From Syntrophobacterales bacterium Delta_02 (GTDB taxonomy: Bacteria > Desulfobacterota > Syntrophorhabdia > Syntrophorhabdales > Syntrophorhabdaceae): DNA of 43,317 nucleotides. The position numbers and the translations under genes are program-made. Shown here piece by piece: positions 7,461 to 15,269 of the stretch; positions within the stretch are counted from its first letter, which is position 1, and every line of letters starts with the position of its first letter. The notes beneath the pieces were generated by a model that did no database searches, was not told the origin of the DNA, and worked only from the letters and a program-made list of their open reading frames with translations. Location: the NCBI GenBank assembly GCA_001603955.1, contig LVAA01000039.1, forward strand, positions 1-43,317, in the 5' to 3' direction.

Positions 7461-8408
7461 ATGAAACCGGTAAAGTTTTCGATCGTCTGCATCATAATCT
7501 TTGTCCTTTCCTTCGGCGCCGCAGCTCATGCTGCCGAAAAGGCCGAGGCGTTCAAGTTTGGAACCATTCCGGTCCTTCAATCACTGCCTCTCTTTGTCGC
7601 GGCGGAAAAAGGGTTCTTCAGGGAACAGGGGTTGAATGTGGATATTGTCCTCTTCAACTCGGCGATGGAGAAGGACATTGCCTTCACCTCGGGACAGATG
7701 GCAGGATACTTCGGCGACATCATGACCCCGACGGTCCTCGTCGCCAATGGGGTGAAGATCAAGATGGTGGCCGTGAACTTCAACACGACCGCCGACCGGC
7801 GCATGTTCGCGGTCCTCGCCTCATCGAAGACAAAGGAGCAGGACCCCGCAGCCATCGCGCGGGCGGGCATAGCCACAGGTTCCAATACCATAGCGGAATA
7901 CCTCATCGTCCGGCTCCTGGCGGAAAAGAATGTCCCCCGCGGATCGATCAAGCTCATCGACATCAAGAGCATACCCATCCGTCTCCAGATGCTTCTCTTG
8001 GGACAGGTTCCCGCAGCTCTTCTGCCGGAGCCCCTGGCGACACTGGCGGAAACAAAGGGAGCGAGAACACTCGCTGACGACAGGGGCCACGGCATCTCGG
8101 CGACGGTCCTCGCCTTTCACACCGATTTCCTCGCCAAGAACGCCGCTTCCGTCCGGTCGTTCCTCGCGGCGGTCGACAAGGCCTCGGCATACATAAGCCA
8201 GCACCCCGACGAAGTGCGGGGGATAATGAACAAGTCATGCAGGGTACCGGAGGCACTCCGAAGCTCTTTCCCCATACCGCGCTTCCCCAGGGTGTACACG
8301 CCCTCCGAATCTCAGGTCATGGATGTCTACCGGTGGCTCAGGGAGAAGAAGATCATAAAGAAGGACCTCACGTACAAAGACCTGGTGGCAGATGGGCACA
8401 TCCCGTAG
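7461..8408 (+). CDS. ABC-transporter solute-binding protein (NMT1/SsuA/TauA-like)
   Basis: A 315-residue periplasmic binding protein with signal peptide (MKPVKFSIVCIIIFVLSFGAAAHA). The mature N-terminus KFGTIPVLQSLPLFVAAEKGFF followed by an EQGL-type segment is the NMT1/SsuA pattern, and the end (TYKDLVADGHIP) is also typical. ATG 7461 is preceded by AGGGGA and lies just after the promoter, so the longer open frame beginning at 7395 is not used. Members bind sulphonates, nitrate, pyrimidine or aromatic precursors; the ligand here is not evident. The cognate permease directly downstream is broken and no ATPase gene is nearby, so either the protein works with a system elsewhere or it is a relic. 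Confidence 0.88.
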   Translation: MKPVKFSIVCIIIFVLSFGAAAHAAEKAEAFKFGTIPVLQSLPLFVAAEKGFFREQGLNVDIVLFNSAMEKDIAFTSGQMAGYFGDIMTPTVLVANGVKIKMVAVNFNTTADRRMFAVLASSKTKEQDPAAIARAGIATGSNTIAEYLIVRLLAEKNVPRGSIKLIDIKSIPIRLQMLLLGQVPAALLPEPLATLAETKGARTLADDRGHGISATVLAFHTDFLAKNAASVRSFLAAVDKASAYISQHPDEVRGIMNKSCRVPEALRSSFPIPRFPRVYTPSESQVMDVYRWLREKKIIKKDLTYKDLVADGHIP

Positions 8409-8821
8409 GTTCCTGGCCCTCGAGGGACCGGGCAAGATCGTTCTCATAACAATGATCATATTCTTTCAGCTCCTTATCACCACCCGGGACAGCGCGCGCA
8501 AGATCGACCGGGAGATCGCCTATTCGTTGAGGTCGCCGGGAGGAAACAGGCTTGGCTTCTTCTTCCACGCCGTCTGGCCCGTGAGCCTGCCCGGGATCTT
8601 CACGTCGCTTCGCATCGGCGTGGGGACCGCGGTGGCAGTCCTCTTTCTCGTCGAATCCATAGCAACGAGCGAAGGCCTCGGATTTTATATCATCGTTTCC
8701 CGGGGGCGCCGAACACGCCACCATGTTCGTGGGGATCATCGCTCTATCGGTCATAGGCATCTTCATGTACGAGATGTTCGAGCTTCTTGAAAGGAAATTC
8801 TGTAAATGGAAAAACCTGTAG
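8392..8821 (+). pseudogene. ABC permease (SsuC/TauC-like), N-truncated and frameshifted
   Basis: The frame from ATG 8392 encodes the C-terminal half of a BPD-type permease: the conserved cytoplasmic loop (FHAVWPVSLPGIFTSLRIG, the EAA-loop region) and VAVLFLVESIATSEGLGFYI. At about 8698-8707 a CCCGGGGGC run shifts the frame; removing one G restores GAEHATMFVGIIALSVIG through to a stop at 8821. The restored end overlaps ubiE by 16 bases, a normal operon junction. The first 100 or so residues with the N-terminal membrane helices are missing, and a stop lies just upstream in this frame. One G too many could be a sequencing error, but the N-terminal loss cannot be. Confidence 0.75.
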
Positions 8822-9570
8822 ACAAAAAATATCCTTCGGTGCGCACGGTATCGGAAACAGAGCGTATCGGCATGGTGAAGGAGATGTTCTCCACCATCAC
8901 GGGCAAGTATGACTTTCTCAATCACTTCCTGAGCCTGCGCCGCGATATCGCGTGGCGCCGCTTCACCGTGAAAAAGATGCGCTTCTTCAAGACCATGCGT
9001 TTCCTCGATGTCGCCTGTGGCACCGGGGACCTCTCCATCGATGCCGCGCGGAGGTACGGAGGAATAAGCGTCATCGGCGCCGATTTCGTCTTCCAGATGC
9101 TGGAACTCGGGAAGGTAAAGGTAGAGAAGAAGGGTCTGGAGCGACGCGTTACGCTCATGCAGGGCGACGCCCTTGAGCTTCCCTTTTGCGACGGCTCTTT
9201 CGACGTCGTCGGCATCGCCTTCGGCATCAGGAACATCCCCGATCGCGAAAGGGCCCTGAAAGAGATGCTTCGCGTCACCGCCCCCGGGGGCGCCGTCATG
9301 GTCCTCGAGATGACCTTCATACAGAACCCCCTGTTCAAACTCATCTACCATGTCTATCTCAATCATATCCTTCCGCGGCTGGCAAAACGGTTCTCTCCCA
9401 ACCCCGCGGCATATCACTACCTTGCCGATTCGATCATGAACTTCCCTCAACCCGACGCTTTTGCGGCCATGATGGAAAAAACAGGCATGGTCAACGTGAC
9501 GAAATATCCCCTCACCTTTGGTGTTACCTATCTCCATGTAGGCATCAAACCGGGGGAAGGCGGGCGATGA
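8806..9570 (+). CDS. ubiE: demethylmenaquinone methyltransferase (UbiE/MenG family)
   Basis: A 254-residue class I SAM-dependent methyltransferase. The UbiE signature is clear: MFSTITGKYDFLNHFLSL near the N-terminus, SAM motif FLDVACGTGDLSIDAA (residues 66-81) and FDVVGIAFGIRNIPDRERAL (the second UbiE signature). It methylates the demethylmenaquinone ring in the last step of quinone synthesis at the membrane. ATG 8806 has AAGGAA upstream. It overlaps menA by ATGA (9567-9570), so the two are translationally coupled, which supports menaquinone rather than ubiquinone synthesis. Confidence 0.93.
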   Translation: MEKPVDKKYPSVRTVSETERIGMVKEMFSTITGKYDFLNHFLSLRRDIAWRRFTVKKMRFFKTMRFLDVACGTGDLSIDAARRYGGISVIGADFVFQMLELGKVKVEKKGLERRVTLMQGDALELPFCDGSFDVVGIAFGIRNIPDRERALKEMLRVTAPGGAVMVLEMTFIQNPLFKLIYHVYLNHILPRLAKRFSPNPAAYHYLADSIMNFPQPDAFAAMMEKTGMVNVTKYPLTFGVTYLHVGIKPGEGGR

Positions 9571-10463
9571 CGGGCGGCACCCTGAAGGCATGGGTCCAGG
9601 CGAGCAGGATGCCTTTCTTCGTGGCCACCTTCATACCCCTCTTCATCGGCTGGTCAACGGCCGTCAAGGCGACGGGCGACGCCAGGCCCGGGCGCTTCCT
9701 CCTCGTCCTTCTCGGCTCGCTCATCGTTCACCTGATAACAAATCTCGCCAACGACTATTTTGACCACCTCGTGGGGACCGATGCCGGGGAATCGATCGGG
9801 GGCTCCCGTGTCATCCAGGAGGGGAAGATCAGCCCGCGGGTGATGCTAAGGGTGATTATCACCCTTTATCTCATCGCTTTCTTCATCGCCTATGTCATCG
9901 TCTTCCACTTCGGGCTCCATCTCCTCGCCATCCCCATCCTTTTTTCCGCCTTCAGCAGCTATTTCTACGTCGCCCCTCCGATACGCTACGGTTATCACGG
10001 CCTGGGTGAGCTCTTCGTGGGGATCAACATGGGGCCGGTCATGGTCGCGGGGACATACTGGGTCGTCGCGGGCGCCCCCGCGCTCGAACCTCTTCTCGTC
10101 TCCATTCCCGTCGGGATCATGGTGGCATCCATCCTGTACTACCAGAGCCTCCCCGACATGAAGACCGACAGAGCCGCCGGGAAGATGACCCTCGCCGTCA
10201 GGCTCGGCAGAAAAGGTGCCTTCCGGGGGCTGATCGTTTTCTTCATCCTCATCTATGGGAGCATCCTCTGGCTCATTGTCGCGGGGCTCCTTTCCCCGTG
10301 GGCCCTTGCGTCCCTCATCAGCCTGCTCCTCGTGATCAAGCTCATCCGCATCGTTCTCGGGACGGATGACTGGGTCCTTCTCGACCTTCACGGCAAATAC
10401 GTCAGAATGGTCTATTTCATCTGCGGCCTTTCCATCATAGCGGGAATCGTCTTAAAGACTTAG
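9567..10463 (+). CDS. menA: UbiA-family prenyltransferase, 1,4-dihydroxy-2-naphthoate (or MqnP-type) prenyltransferase
   Basis: A 298-residue polytopic membrane protein with 8-9 predicted helices. Both UbiA aspartate motifs are present: NLANDYFDHLVGTD (first Asp-rich motif, Mg-prenyl-diphosphate binding) and SLPDMKTDRAAGKMTLAVRLG (second). MenA attaches the polyprenyl tail to dihydroxynaphthoate. In organisms using the futalosine route the equivalent is MqnP, which sequence alone does not separate here. The start ATG 9567 overlaps the ubiE stop; the longer frame upstream is a shadow of ubiE. It is the last gene of the operon. Confidence 0.88.
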   Translation: MTGGTLKAWVQASRMPFFVATFIPLFIGWSTAVKATGDARPGRFLLVLLGSLIVHLITNLANDYFDHLVGTDAGESIGGSRVIQEGKISPRVMLRVIITLYLIAFFIAYVIVFHFGLHLLAIPILFSAFSSYFYVAPPIRYGYHGLGELFVGINMGPVMVAGTYWVVAGAPALEPLLVSIPVGIMVASILYYQSLPDMKTDRAAGKMTLAVRLGRKGAFRGLIVFFILIYGSILWLIVAGLLSPWALASLISLLLVIKLIRIVLGTDDWVLLDLHGKYVRMVYFICGLSIIAGIVLKT

Positions 10464-10470
10464 CATACGG

Positions 10471-10625
10471 GCACACGGGTCTGCGCGCTTCACGCGCAAA
10501 CGAGCGTACGGGCAAGAGGCCTTCGGGGAGATCTCCGGGTCTTATCGTAATGCGTGACACGGGGGGTCTTTTCACGTATGTTTTCTCCTCGTGTGCCTGT
10601 TGGCGCGAAGCGCCGACCCGTGTGC
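10471..10625. repeat. REP/BIME-like inverted repeat pair in the menA downstream region
   Basis: GCACACGGGTC (10471-10481) pairs perfectly with GACCCGTGTGC (10615-10625). Next to each arm is a small palindrome of its own: GCGCG-CTTCA-CGCGC (10483-10497) and GGCGC-GAA-GCGCC (10602-10614). About 104 bases separate the arms. This fits two inverted REP-like units or a structured RNA after menA. No coding potential is evident. Confidence 0.6.
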
Positions 10626-10632
10626 GTTTTAT

Positions 10633-10662
10633 TTGACATTTTCCCGCGGCGGAAACTACAAT
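10633..10662 (+). promoter_or_regulatory. sigma70 promoter
   Basis: TTGACA (10633-10638), an 18-base spacer and TACAAT (10657-10662), a near-consensus promoter. It is about 45 bases upstream of the start of the small secreted protein at 10715. Confidence 0.75.
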
Positions 10663-10714
10663 AGGACCATCGGCAAGGTAATTGGGAACAAAAAATCAAC
10701 AAGGGAGGACCTTT

Positions 10715-11185
10715 ATGTCTTCGAGGCAGGTATTCTTCGTCATTATTGCATCGGTGTTTTTCGTCACAGTATGCGGGACCGCCCTTTATGCGGTGCAGTT
10801 GCCGCAAAAGCAGGTACCGGCGGCGGTCGAAAAGGCGGGAAAGGTAGTTCCCATCCCGAAGATAGGGGTGGCAATGATGAAGGCCCAGCCTGAATCCTAT
10901 TCAGGCTCATGTCCCACCGTCATCACCTTCAAGGGACATATAGCAGCCACGGGCATGATCAGCGCTTCAAAACCGGTGACGGTGAAGTACGTCTTCGTCC
11001 GGAGCGACGGCGTCACCGGGCCGGAACAAACGGTAACCTTTACCAAGCAGGGCGCCCAGACCGTCTCCAATACCTGGCATATAGGAGGTCCGGGTTTTTC
11101 CACCTCCGGATGGCAAGCCATCAGGATCATCTCACCCGACCCCAAGGAATCCAAAAAGGCCGCCTTTACGCTGAACTGCAACTGA
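10715..11185 (+). CDS. small secreted protein, Ig-like fold likely, function unknown
   Basis: A 156-residue protein with an N-terminal signal peptide (MSSRQVFFVIIASVFFVTVCGTALYA). The mature domain from about residue 65 has two cysteines, near its start (GSCPTVITFKG) and at its end (FTLNCN). Between them is alternating beta-strand sequence (VTVKYVFVRSDG, QTVTFTKQGAQTVSNTWHIGG), resembling a disulphide-closed Ig/PKD-like sandwich. The start is set by GGGAGG at 10703-10708 before ATG 10715. It is transcribed alone from a strong promoter and ends at a bidirectional terminator shared with the convergent gene. Confidence 0.8.
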   Translation: MSSRQVFFVIIASVFFVTVCGTALYAVQLPQKQVPAAVEKAGKVVPIPKIGVAMMKAQPESYSGSCPTVITFKGHIAATGMISASKPVTVKYVFVRSDGVTGPEQTVTFTKQGAQTVSNTWHIGGPGFSTSGWQAIRIISPDPKESKKAAFTLNCN

Positions 11186-11221
11186 CAGCGGGCAACCCCG
11201 GGGGCATTGCTCGCGGGGACA

Positions 11222-11272
11222 GGAACAGGAAAAACCCGGCACCATCACGTCTGCCGGGCCTTTTCCTGTTCC
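11222..11272. terminator. bidirectional rho-independent terminator
   Basis: GGAACAGGAAAA pairs with TTTTCCTGTTCC (12 bp), and an inner CCCGGCA/TGCCGGG stem (7 bp) closes a 10-base loop. The A-run and T-run on opposite arms let it serve both strands. It lies between two convergent genes (stops at 11185 and 11289). Confidence 0.85.
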
Positions 11273-11288
11273 GTGATGATCGCGCCAC

Positions 11289-11600
11289 CTATTTCCAGTG
11301 CGGAGGTGTCTTGTTGTTGCACTCGAGGCCGCTGCCCTGGCACGTCTCGACACCCTGTTCCGTCCTGCACTTCCACTTGCAGATCTTCCCTCCCGATTTC
11401 TCCGTGTACACCCCTTCCTGACCGGAGAAGCGTCCGGCGGGCGCAACCCTCTGGCAGAAAATGACACCGCTGCGGTCTTTGGCGCAGTTATACTTCTTCA
11501 TCGTCTGCTGCACCGGGACCTGGGCAGCCGCGTGATACTGTGCGATCAGAACAAACATCGAGCATGCGAGAACCGCGAGGTAACAATGGACAGATCTCAT
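11289..11600 (-). CDS. small secreted Cys-rich protein
   Basis: A 103-residue protein with signal peptide (MRSVHCYLAVLACSMFVLI...AAAQ). The mature part has six cysteines (KYNC, IFC, KICKWKC, ETC, LEC), which could form three disulphides. The family is not recognised. ATG 11600 follows AGGAGG at normal spacing; the in-frame ATGs upstream lack this. It has its own promoter with a perfect TATAAT. Confidence 0.7.
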   Translation of the reverse strand: MRSVHCYLAVLACSMFVLIAQYHAAAQVPVQQTMKKYNCAKDRSGVIFCQRVAPAGRFSGQEGVYTEKSGGKICKWKCRTEQGVETCQGSGLECNNKTPPHWK

Positions 11601-11633
11601 GGCGTCCTCCTTCTTCATCACCATTGAGAGGGA

Positions 11634-11662
11634 ATTATATCAGGTCAAAACGATATGCACAA
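11634..11662 (-). promoter_or_regulatory. sigma70 promoter of the Cys-rich protein gene
   Basis: On the minus strand: TTGTGC (11657-11662), a 17-base spacer and TATAAT (11634-11639), about 30 bases upstream of the start codon. Confidence 0.65.
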
Positions 11663-12007
11663 CTCCCGCGCACCGATCACGATCTTTCGGACTTCGGAAT
11701 GAGATACGCAGGGTGTCTGCGGGAACGAACCGGCAGATGAGCGTCTAACTGCTATTGGATTTTAGTGGAAGCAGACAATTCATATACTACTTTCACCCCC
11801 AAGCCCGACACCGGTAATTTACGAATTTTACCAGGTTATGTCGCTATTCCGGAAAACAGCGTTACCCGCTGACTGCAGAAGTAATGCATAATAGAATCAA
11901 AAGATGCCCTCCCCCAATAACACACCGCCGGGTCCGGCCCCTTGCGGCATGCGAAAGATCCGGCCAGGACCGGCGTCCGGATCCCCGGCATGAAAGACGG
12001 GGTGTTC
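11663..12007. other. non-coding gap downstream of the 4-hydroxybutyrate genes
   Basis: No convincing gene on either strand. It holds the end of the promoter region of the leftward Cys-rich gene and, close to the abfT stop, an inverted repeat GATCCGG (11957-11963) / CCGGATC (11977-11983) that may end the abf transcript, though it lacks a proper T-run. Confidence 0.5.
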
Positions 12008-13306
12008 TCAAACCAGCACGTGGTATATCTCGTATGCCTGCCTGGCGAGTTCCTCGCGGGCTGCCGGGATGGCAACATTGATAAGGGCCCTCATCCTCTC
12101 CCGGACGGTCCTTCCCTTCAGGGCCGCTACTCCCTGGTCGGTGACGACGTAGTCCACGTCATTGCGGGACGTGGTGACCGCGGCGCCCTGTTTGAGGGTG
12201 GGGACTATGCGCGATACCCCGCCTTTCGCGACCGACGGAAGGGCAATGACGGCCTTGCCCCCTTCAGCCATGCCTGCTCCCCTGACAAAATCGAGTTGTC
12301 CCCCCACTCCGCTGAACTGCCTGGCCCCGAGCGTATCGGCACAGACCTGCCCCAGGAGGTCCACCTCGAGGGCGGAGTTGATGGAAACCATCTTCCTGTT
12401 CTGAGCGACGACATGAGGGTTGTTCGTATAGTCAACCGTGTGCATCTCGATGATGGGGTTGTCATGGACCCAGTCATAGAAACTCCTGGAACCCATCAGG
12501 AAGGTAACCACGATCTTTCCCTTGTGGATCGTTTTCTTCCTTCCCGTTATCACACCCTTCTCCACAAGATGCTTGACCCCGTCCGAGACCATCTCGGAAT
12601 GGATGCCGAGGTCCTTGAAATCGGTGAGGAACATGAGAACCGCGTCCGGTATGCCGCCTATGCCCAACTGAAGGCAGCAGCCGTCCTCGATGAGTTCCAC
12701 GACATGCCTGCCTATATTCTTCTCGACATCGGTGAGTTCGACGGCCTTCAGTTCATGGATGGGCGTGTCGACCTCGATAAAGTGATCGATATCGTCCACA
12801 TGGACAAAGGAATTCCCCAGCGTACGCGGCATATGGGGGTTGACCTCAGCGATGACCGTCTTTGCTGTTTCCACCGCCTTCTTCGTATAGTCGACGGATA
12901 TACCGAGACTGCAGTAGCCGTTGTTATCGGGCGGGGAAACGGTGATCATGGCCACGTCCACGGGCAGGAGCGTTTCGAGGAGGTTCGGGATATTCCCGAA
13001 GTTTATCGGGATATAATCGCCCCGGTTGTCCCATATGGCCTCCCTGGTGGGGGGACCTCCGAAGAAGGCGACGTGGCGAAAGTTGTCCGCGTAATCCGGC
13101 TGGCAGTAAAGGGCCTCACCCATGGACACCATATGGACCACCTCGACGTTCCTCAGGGAATCCGCCCTCTTCACGAGAGCGCCCGGAAGCGTCCTCGGCT
13201 CCCCGGCCGCGTGGGACAGGATCACCCTGTCTCCCGACGAAATTCCGCTGACCGCCTCATCCGCACCGCAGAGCCTCTCTTTATAGCGCGTGGTCCATGG
13301 CTTCAT
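12008..13306 (-). CDS. abfT: 4-hydroxybutyrate CoA-transferase (acetyl-CoA hydrolase/transferase family)
   Basis: A 432-residue family I CoA-transferase of the AbfT/Cat2 type. It transfers CoA from acetyl-CoA (or butyryl-CoA) to 4-hydroxybutyrate in the cytoplasm. The catalytic glutamate is Glu238 in GIHSEMVSDG, the same number as in Clostridium aminobutyricum AbfT. The glycine loop QLGIGGIPDAV and the C-terminal GGQLDFVRGA and RIVPTLKQGAAVTT segments are also typical. ATG 13306 has AGGAGG 8 bases upstream and overlaps the stop of the small Cys protein (ATGA). Together with the dehydratase two genes upstream, this makes 4-hydroxybutyrate the most likely substrate. Confidence 0.92.
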   Translation of the reverse strand: MKPWTTRYKERLCGADEAVSGISSGDRVILSHAAGEPRTLPGALVKRADSLRNVEVVHMVSMGEALYCQPDYADNFRHVAFFGGPPTREAIWDNRGDYIPINFGNIPNLLETLLPVDVAMITVSPPDNNGYCSLGISVDYTKKAVETAKTVIAEVNPHMPRTLGNSFVHVDDIDHFIEVDTPIHELKAVELTDVEKNIGRHVVELIEDGCCLQLGIGGIPDAVLMFLTDFKDLGIHSEMVSDGVKHLVEKGVITGRKKTIHKGKIVVTFLMGSRSFYDWVHDNPIIEMHTVDYTNNPHVVAQNRKMVSINSALEVDLLGQVCADTLGARQFSGVGGQLDFVRGAGMAEGGKAVIALPSVAKGGVSRIVPTLKQGAAVTTSRNDVDYVVTDQGVAALKGRTVRERMRALINVAIPAAREELARQAYEIYHVLV

Positions 13307-13521
13307 TTCTTCATCCTCCTCATCACCTCCCTGGAACTCAAAACAATCACTCCGGGGTCGCTCTTTACGTCGGGCATTCTCTTGCTCAGACAGGCCCGCG
13401 AACAGCCATCGACGATGATGCACGGCCCATCCGCGTCCGGGAAAAGCTTTTCCAGTGCCCTCCTGACCTCTTCAGGATCCTCGTCGGGGTTGCAGTTGCC
13501 GCAATACCGTATCTCCCTCAC
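13303..13521 (-). CDS. small Cys-rich protein encoded between abfD and abfT
   Basis: A 72-residue protein starting at GTG 13521, which overlaps the abfD stop (GTGA), and ending with a 4-base overlap on the abfT start. Five cysteines are present: CGNC at 7-10, then C34, and DGCSRAC at 40-44. The spacing, with a strand-helix-strand look in between (EEVRRALEKLF, CIIVDG), suggests a small thioredoxin-fold or Fe-S binding protein. No known family is recognised. The double overlap means it is made in step with the 4Fe-4S/FAD dehydratase and the CoA-transferase; a role in cluster insertion, electron delivery or reactivation of the dehydratase is inference only. Confidence 0.75.
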   Translation of the reverse strand: MREIRYCGNCNPDEDPEEVRRALEKLFPDADGPCIIVDGCSRACLSKRMPDVKSDPGVIVLSSREVMRRMKK

Positions 13522-14978
13522 TCCCGGTCTTTCTTTATACCGGCCAGATCCCTGGCCATTTTTTCCTTGTACTGCAGGTTGGCAAGCCTCCCTATCATGA
13601 TCTTCTGGGCCTGCGGGGAGCCCGCGCCGTGCAGTGATTCGGTCAGGTATCCCACCGCACCCATGCCGAGCGTGAGGTTCTCGATGAGTCTCTGCATTCG
13701 GCAACGCTCTTCAGTACCATAGGCCGTGTCTGAGCGCAGGTATTTCTGCAAAAAGGGTCCCGCCTCGGGATGGCCGAAGTCCTTTTCTGAAGGGAGTGTA
13801 ACCACGAGACCTCCGGCCACGTCCTGGGCAAGGCGTGATATCTCGTACGGAAACCGGGTCACGTTCAGTTTGCAGATGTTGGCAAGCATGAGGTCGATAA
13901 GATAGGTCCCTGAAGCGGTGGGCCTGCCTTCCGCAGAGCAGGCGATGCCGCATGAATATATAGTTTCATTGAGGTGGATCATCTCAACGATCTTTTCCTT
14001 GATATGCGATGCCTTCTCAAGTCCCTGTATTTTCGCGATAGCCTGGGCCGCCCCTACCAGGACATCTCCCACGCCGCTCTTGCAGCCACCGTAACTCTGG
14101 CGGTGATAACCGGCGAATCTCTCCACCAGGGCACCGCTGAATTGATATTCTCCACACATGAAGACCCTCTCCCAGGGAACAAAGACATCATTGAACACAA
14201 TGACCGCCTCCTGGCCTCCAAACATGGCGTTGCCCACATCCACGTTGCCACCCTCAAGGCGGCGGGTGTCGCAGGATTGCCTGCCGTAGATGTAAAGAAC
14301 ACCCTGCGTGTCCGCCGGAACAGCGAAACAAACAGCATAGTCGGCATCCTCGGCTCTCATCGTCTGAGTGGGCATCACCAGGATCTCATGGGAATTGATA
14401 GCACCCGTCTGATGGATCTTGGCTCCCCTGACCACGATACCGTCGGGTCTCTTCTCCACCACATGAACAAACTGGTCGGGGTCTTCCTGCTGGGACGGAG
14501 CGAGACGGCGGTTGCCCTTCGTGTCGGTCATGGCCCCGTCCGCTATAAGATCATTGTCCTGCACGTATTCCAGATAGTTCCTGAAACGCTTGTTGTACTC
14601 GGTGCCGAGTTCCTGATCGATCTCGTAGGTGACGGTGTCAACAGCATTGAAGCCGTCGAAACCCACGCACCGCTGGAAGCAACAGCCTGTTTTGTGGCCC
14701 AGAAGGCGCTGCATCTTCACCTTCTTGATCAGGTCATCCACGCCCTGATGAAGATGAGTGAAACGGTTTATAGTCTTGCCGGTAAGGCTGGAGGTAACCG
14801 TCAGGAGTTCCCGGTGTTCGGGCAGATGGCCGAGTTCGTATGTCATGGCGCACGCGTTTATGGAGGGACGTATGATAGGATGGTCCACGTAGTTGTCGAT
14901 CAATTCACCGCCCAGAAATATCCTTTTCTTTTGTTTCCTGAGACTTTCGATATACTCATTGCCAGTCATGAGGGACAT
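13518..14978 (-). CDS. abfD: 4-hydroxybutyryl-CoA dehydratase / vinylacetyl-CoA delta-isomerase
   Basis: A 486-residue FAD and [4Fe-4S] enzyme that dehydrates 4-hydroxybutyryl-CoA to crotonyl-CoA. The cluster ligands known from C. aminobutyricum (C99, C103, H292, C299) are matched by C100 and C104 (CFQRC), H292 and C299 (HRQSYGGC). The N-terminal NEYIESLRKQK and the segment LPEHRELLTVTSSLTGKTINRFTHLHQ follow the HpaB/AbfD fold. ATG 14978 is preceded by AGGAGG. The gene follows a sigma-54 promoter at 15021-15036 and heads the abfD-small protein-abfT transcription unit. HpaB-type flavin monooxygenases share the fold but lack the cluster ligands, so this assignment is firm. Confidence 0.95.
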   Translation of the reverse strand: MSLMTGNEYIESLRKQKKRIFLGGELIDNYVDHPIIRPSINACAMTYELGHLPEHRELLTVTSSLTGKTINRFTHLHQGVDDLIKKVKMQRLLGHKTGCCFQRCVGFDGFNAVDTVTYEIDQELGTEYNKRFRNYLEYVQDNDLIADGAMTDTKGNRRLAPSQQEDPDQFVHVVEKRPDGIVVRGAKIHQTGAINSHEILVMPTQTMRAEDADYAVCFAVPADTQGVLYIYGRQSCDTRRLEGGNVDVGNAMFGGQEAVIVFNDVFVPWERVFMCGEYQFSGALVERFAGYHRQSYGGCKSGVGDVLVGAAQAIAKIQGLEKASHIKEKIVEMIHLNETIYSCGIACSAEGRPTASGTYLIDLMLANICKLNVTRFPYEISRLAQDVAGGLVVTLPSEKDFGHPEAGPFLQKYLRSDTAYGTEERCRMQRLIENLTLGMGAVGYLTESLHGAGSPQAQKIMIGRLANLQYKEKMARDLAGIKKDRE

Positions 14979-15020
14979 GTTTCGCCTCCTTGAGAATTGT
15001 TAGGTTGCGAATGGCTTTTA

Positions 15021-15036
15021 AGCAATTCGCATGCCA
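15021..15036 (-). promoter_or_regulatory. sigma-54 promoter of abfD operon
   Basis: On the minus strand TGGCATGCGAATTGCT: the -24 GG and -12 GC are separated by exactly 10 bases, the sigma-54 rule. It lies about 45 bases upstream of ATG 14978. It shares the segment GAATTGCT with the second sigma-54 site at 21051-21066. Confidence 0.8.
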
Positions 15037-15141
15037 GTCAGCCGCTTCAACAAATCAACCAGTATTTCAAGTACATACAGTCAATACGGAGCATACACTC
15101 CCGCGTTCCCTCCGTCTCCTGTATCCAGAATCGCATCGTAT

Positions 15142-15157
15142 GATGCATAAATGCATC
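15142..15157. promoter_or_regulatory. palindromic activator-binding site (copy 1)
   Basis: GATGCAT-AA-ATGCATC, perfect 7-base arms, centred about 120 bp upstream of the abfD sigma-54 promoter. A further GCATC half-site lies at 15133-15137. Nearly the same 16-mer occurs at 21164-21179 in the same position relative to the livK sigma-54 promoter. This is a typical upstream activating sequence layout; the adjacent activator (21190-22602) is the natural candidate to bind it. The gap also holds a GGGG-CTGT-CCCC hairpin (15206-15217), downstream of the alcohol dehydrogenase stop. Confidence 0.75.
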
Positions 15158-15269
15158 GCAGCGGTCCATGTTTGCGAACAGTGCGATGTCCCCGACAAAT
15201 AACAGGGGGCTGTCCCCTTCGCGGCACGGATCGACGCTGCGCGTGAACGGATGAGATCGGCAAAAAGGG

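Noticed and set aside
11942-13600. 552-codon rightward open frame
   Set aside because: Antisense shadow of abfT and its upstream neighbour; the minus-strand proteins have full family motifs and ribosome-binding sites.
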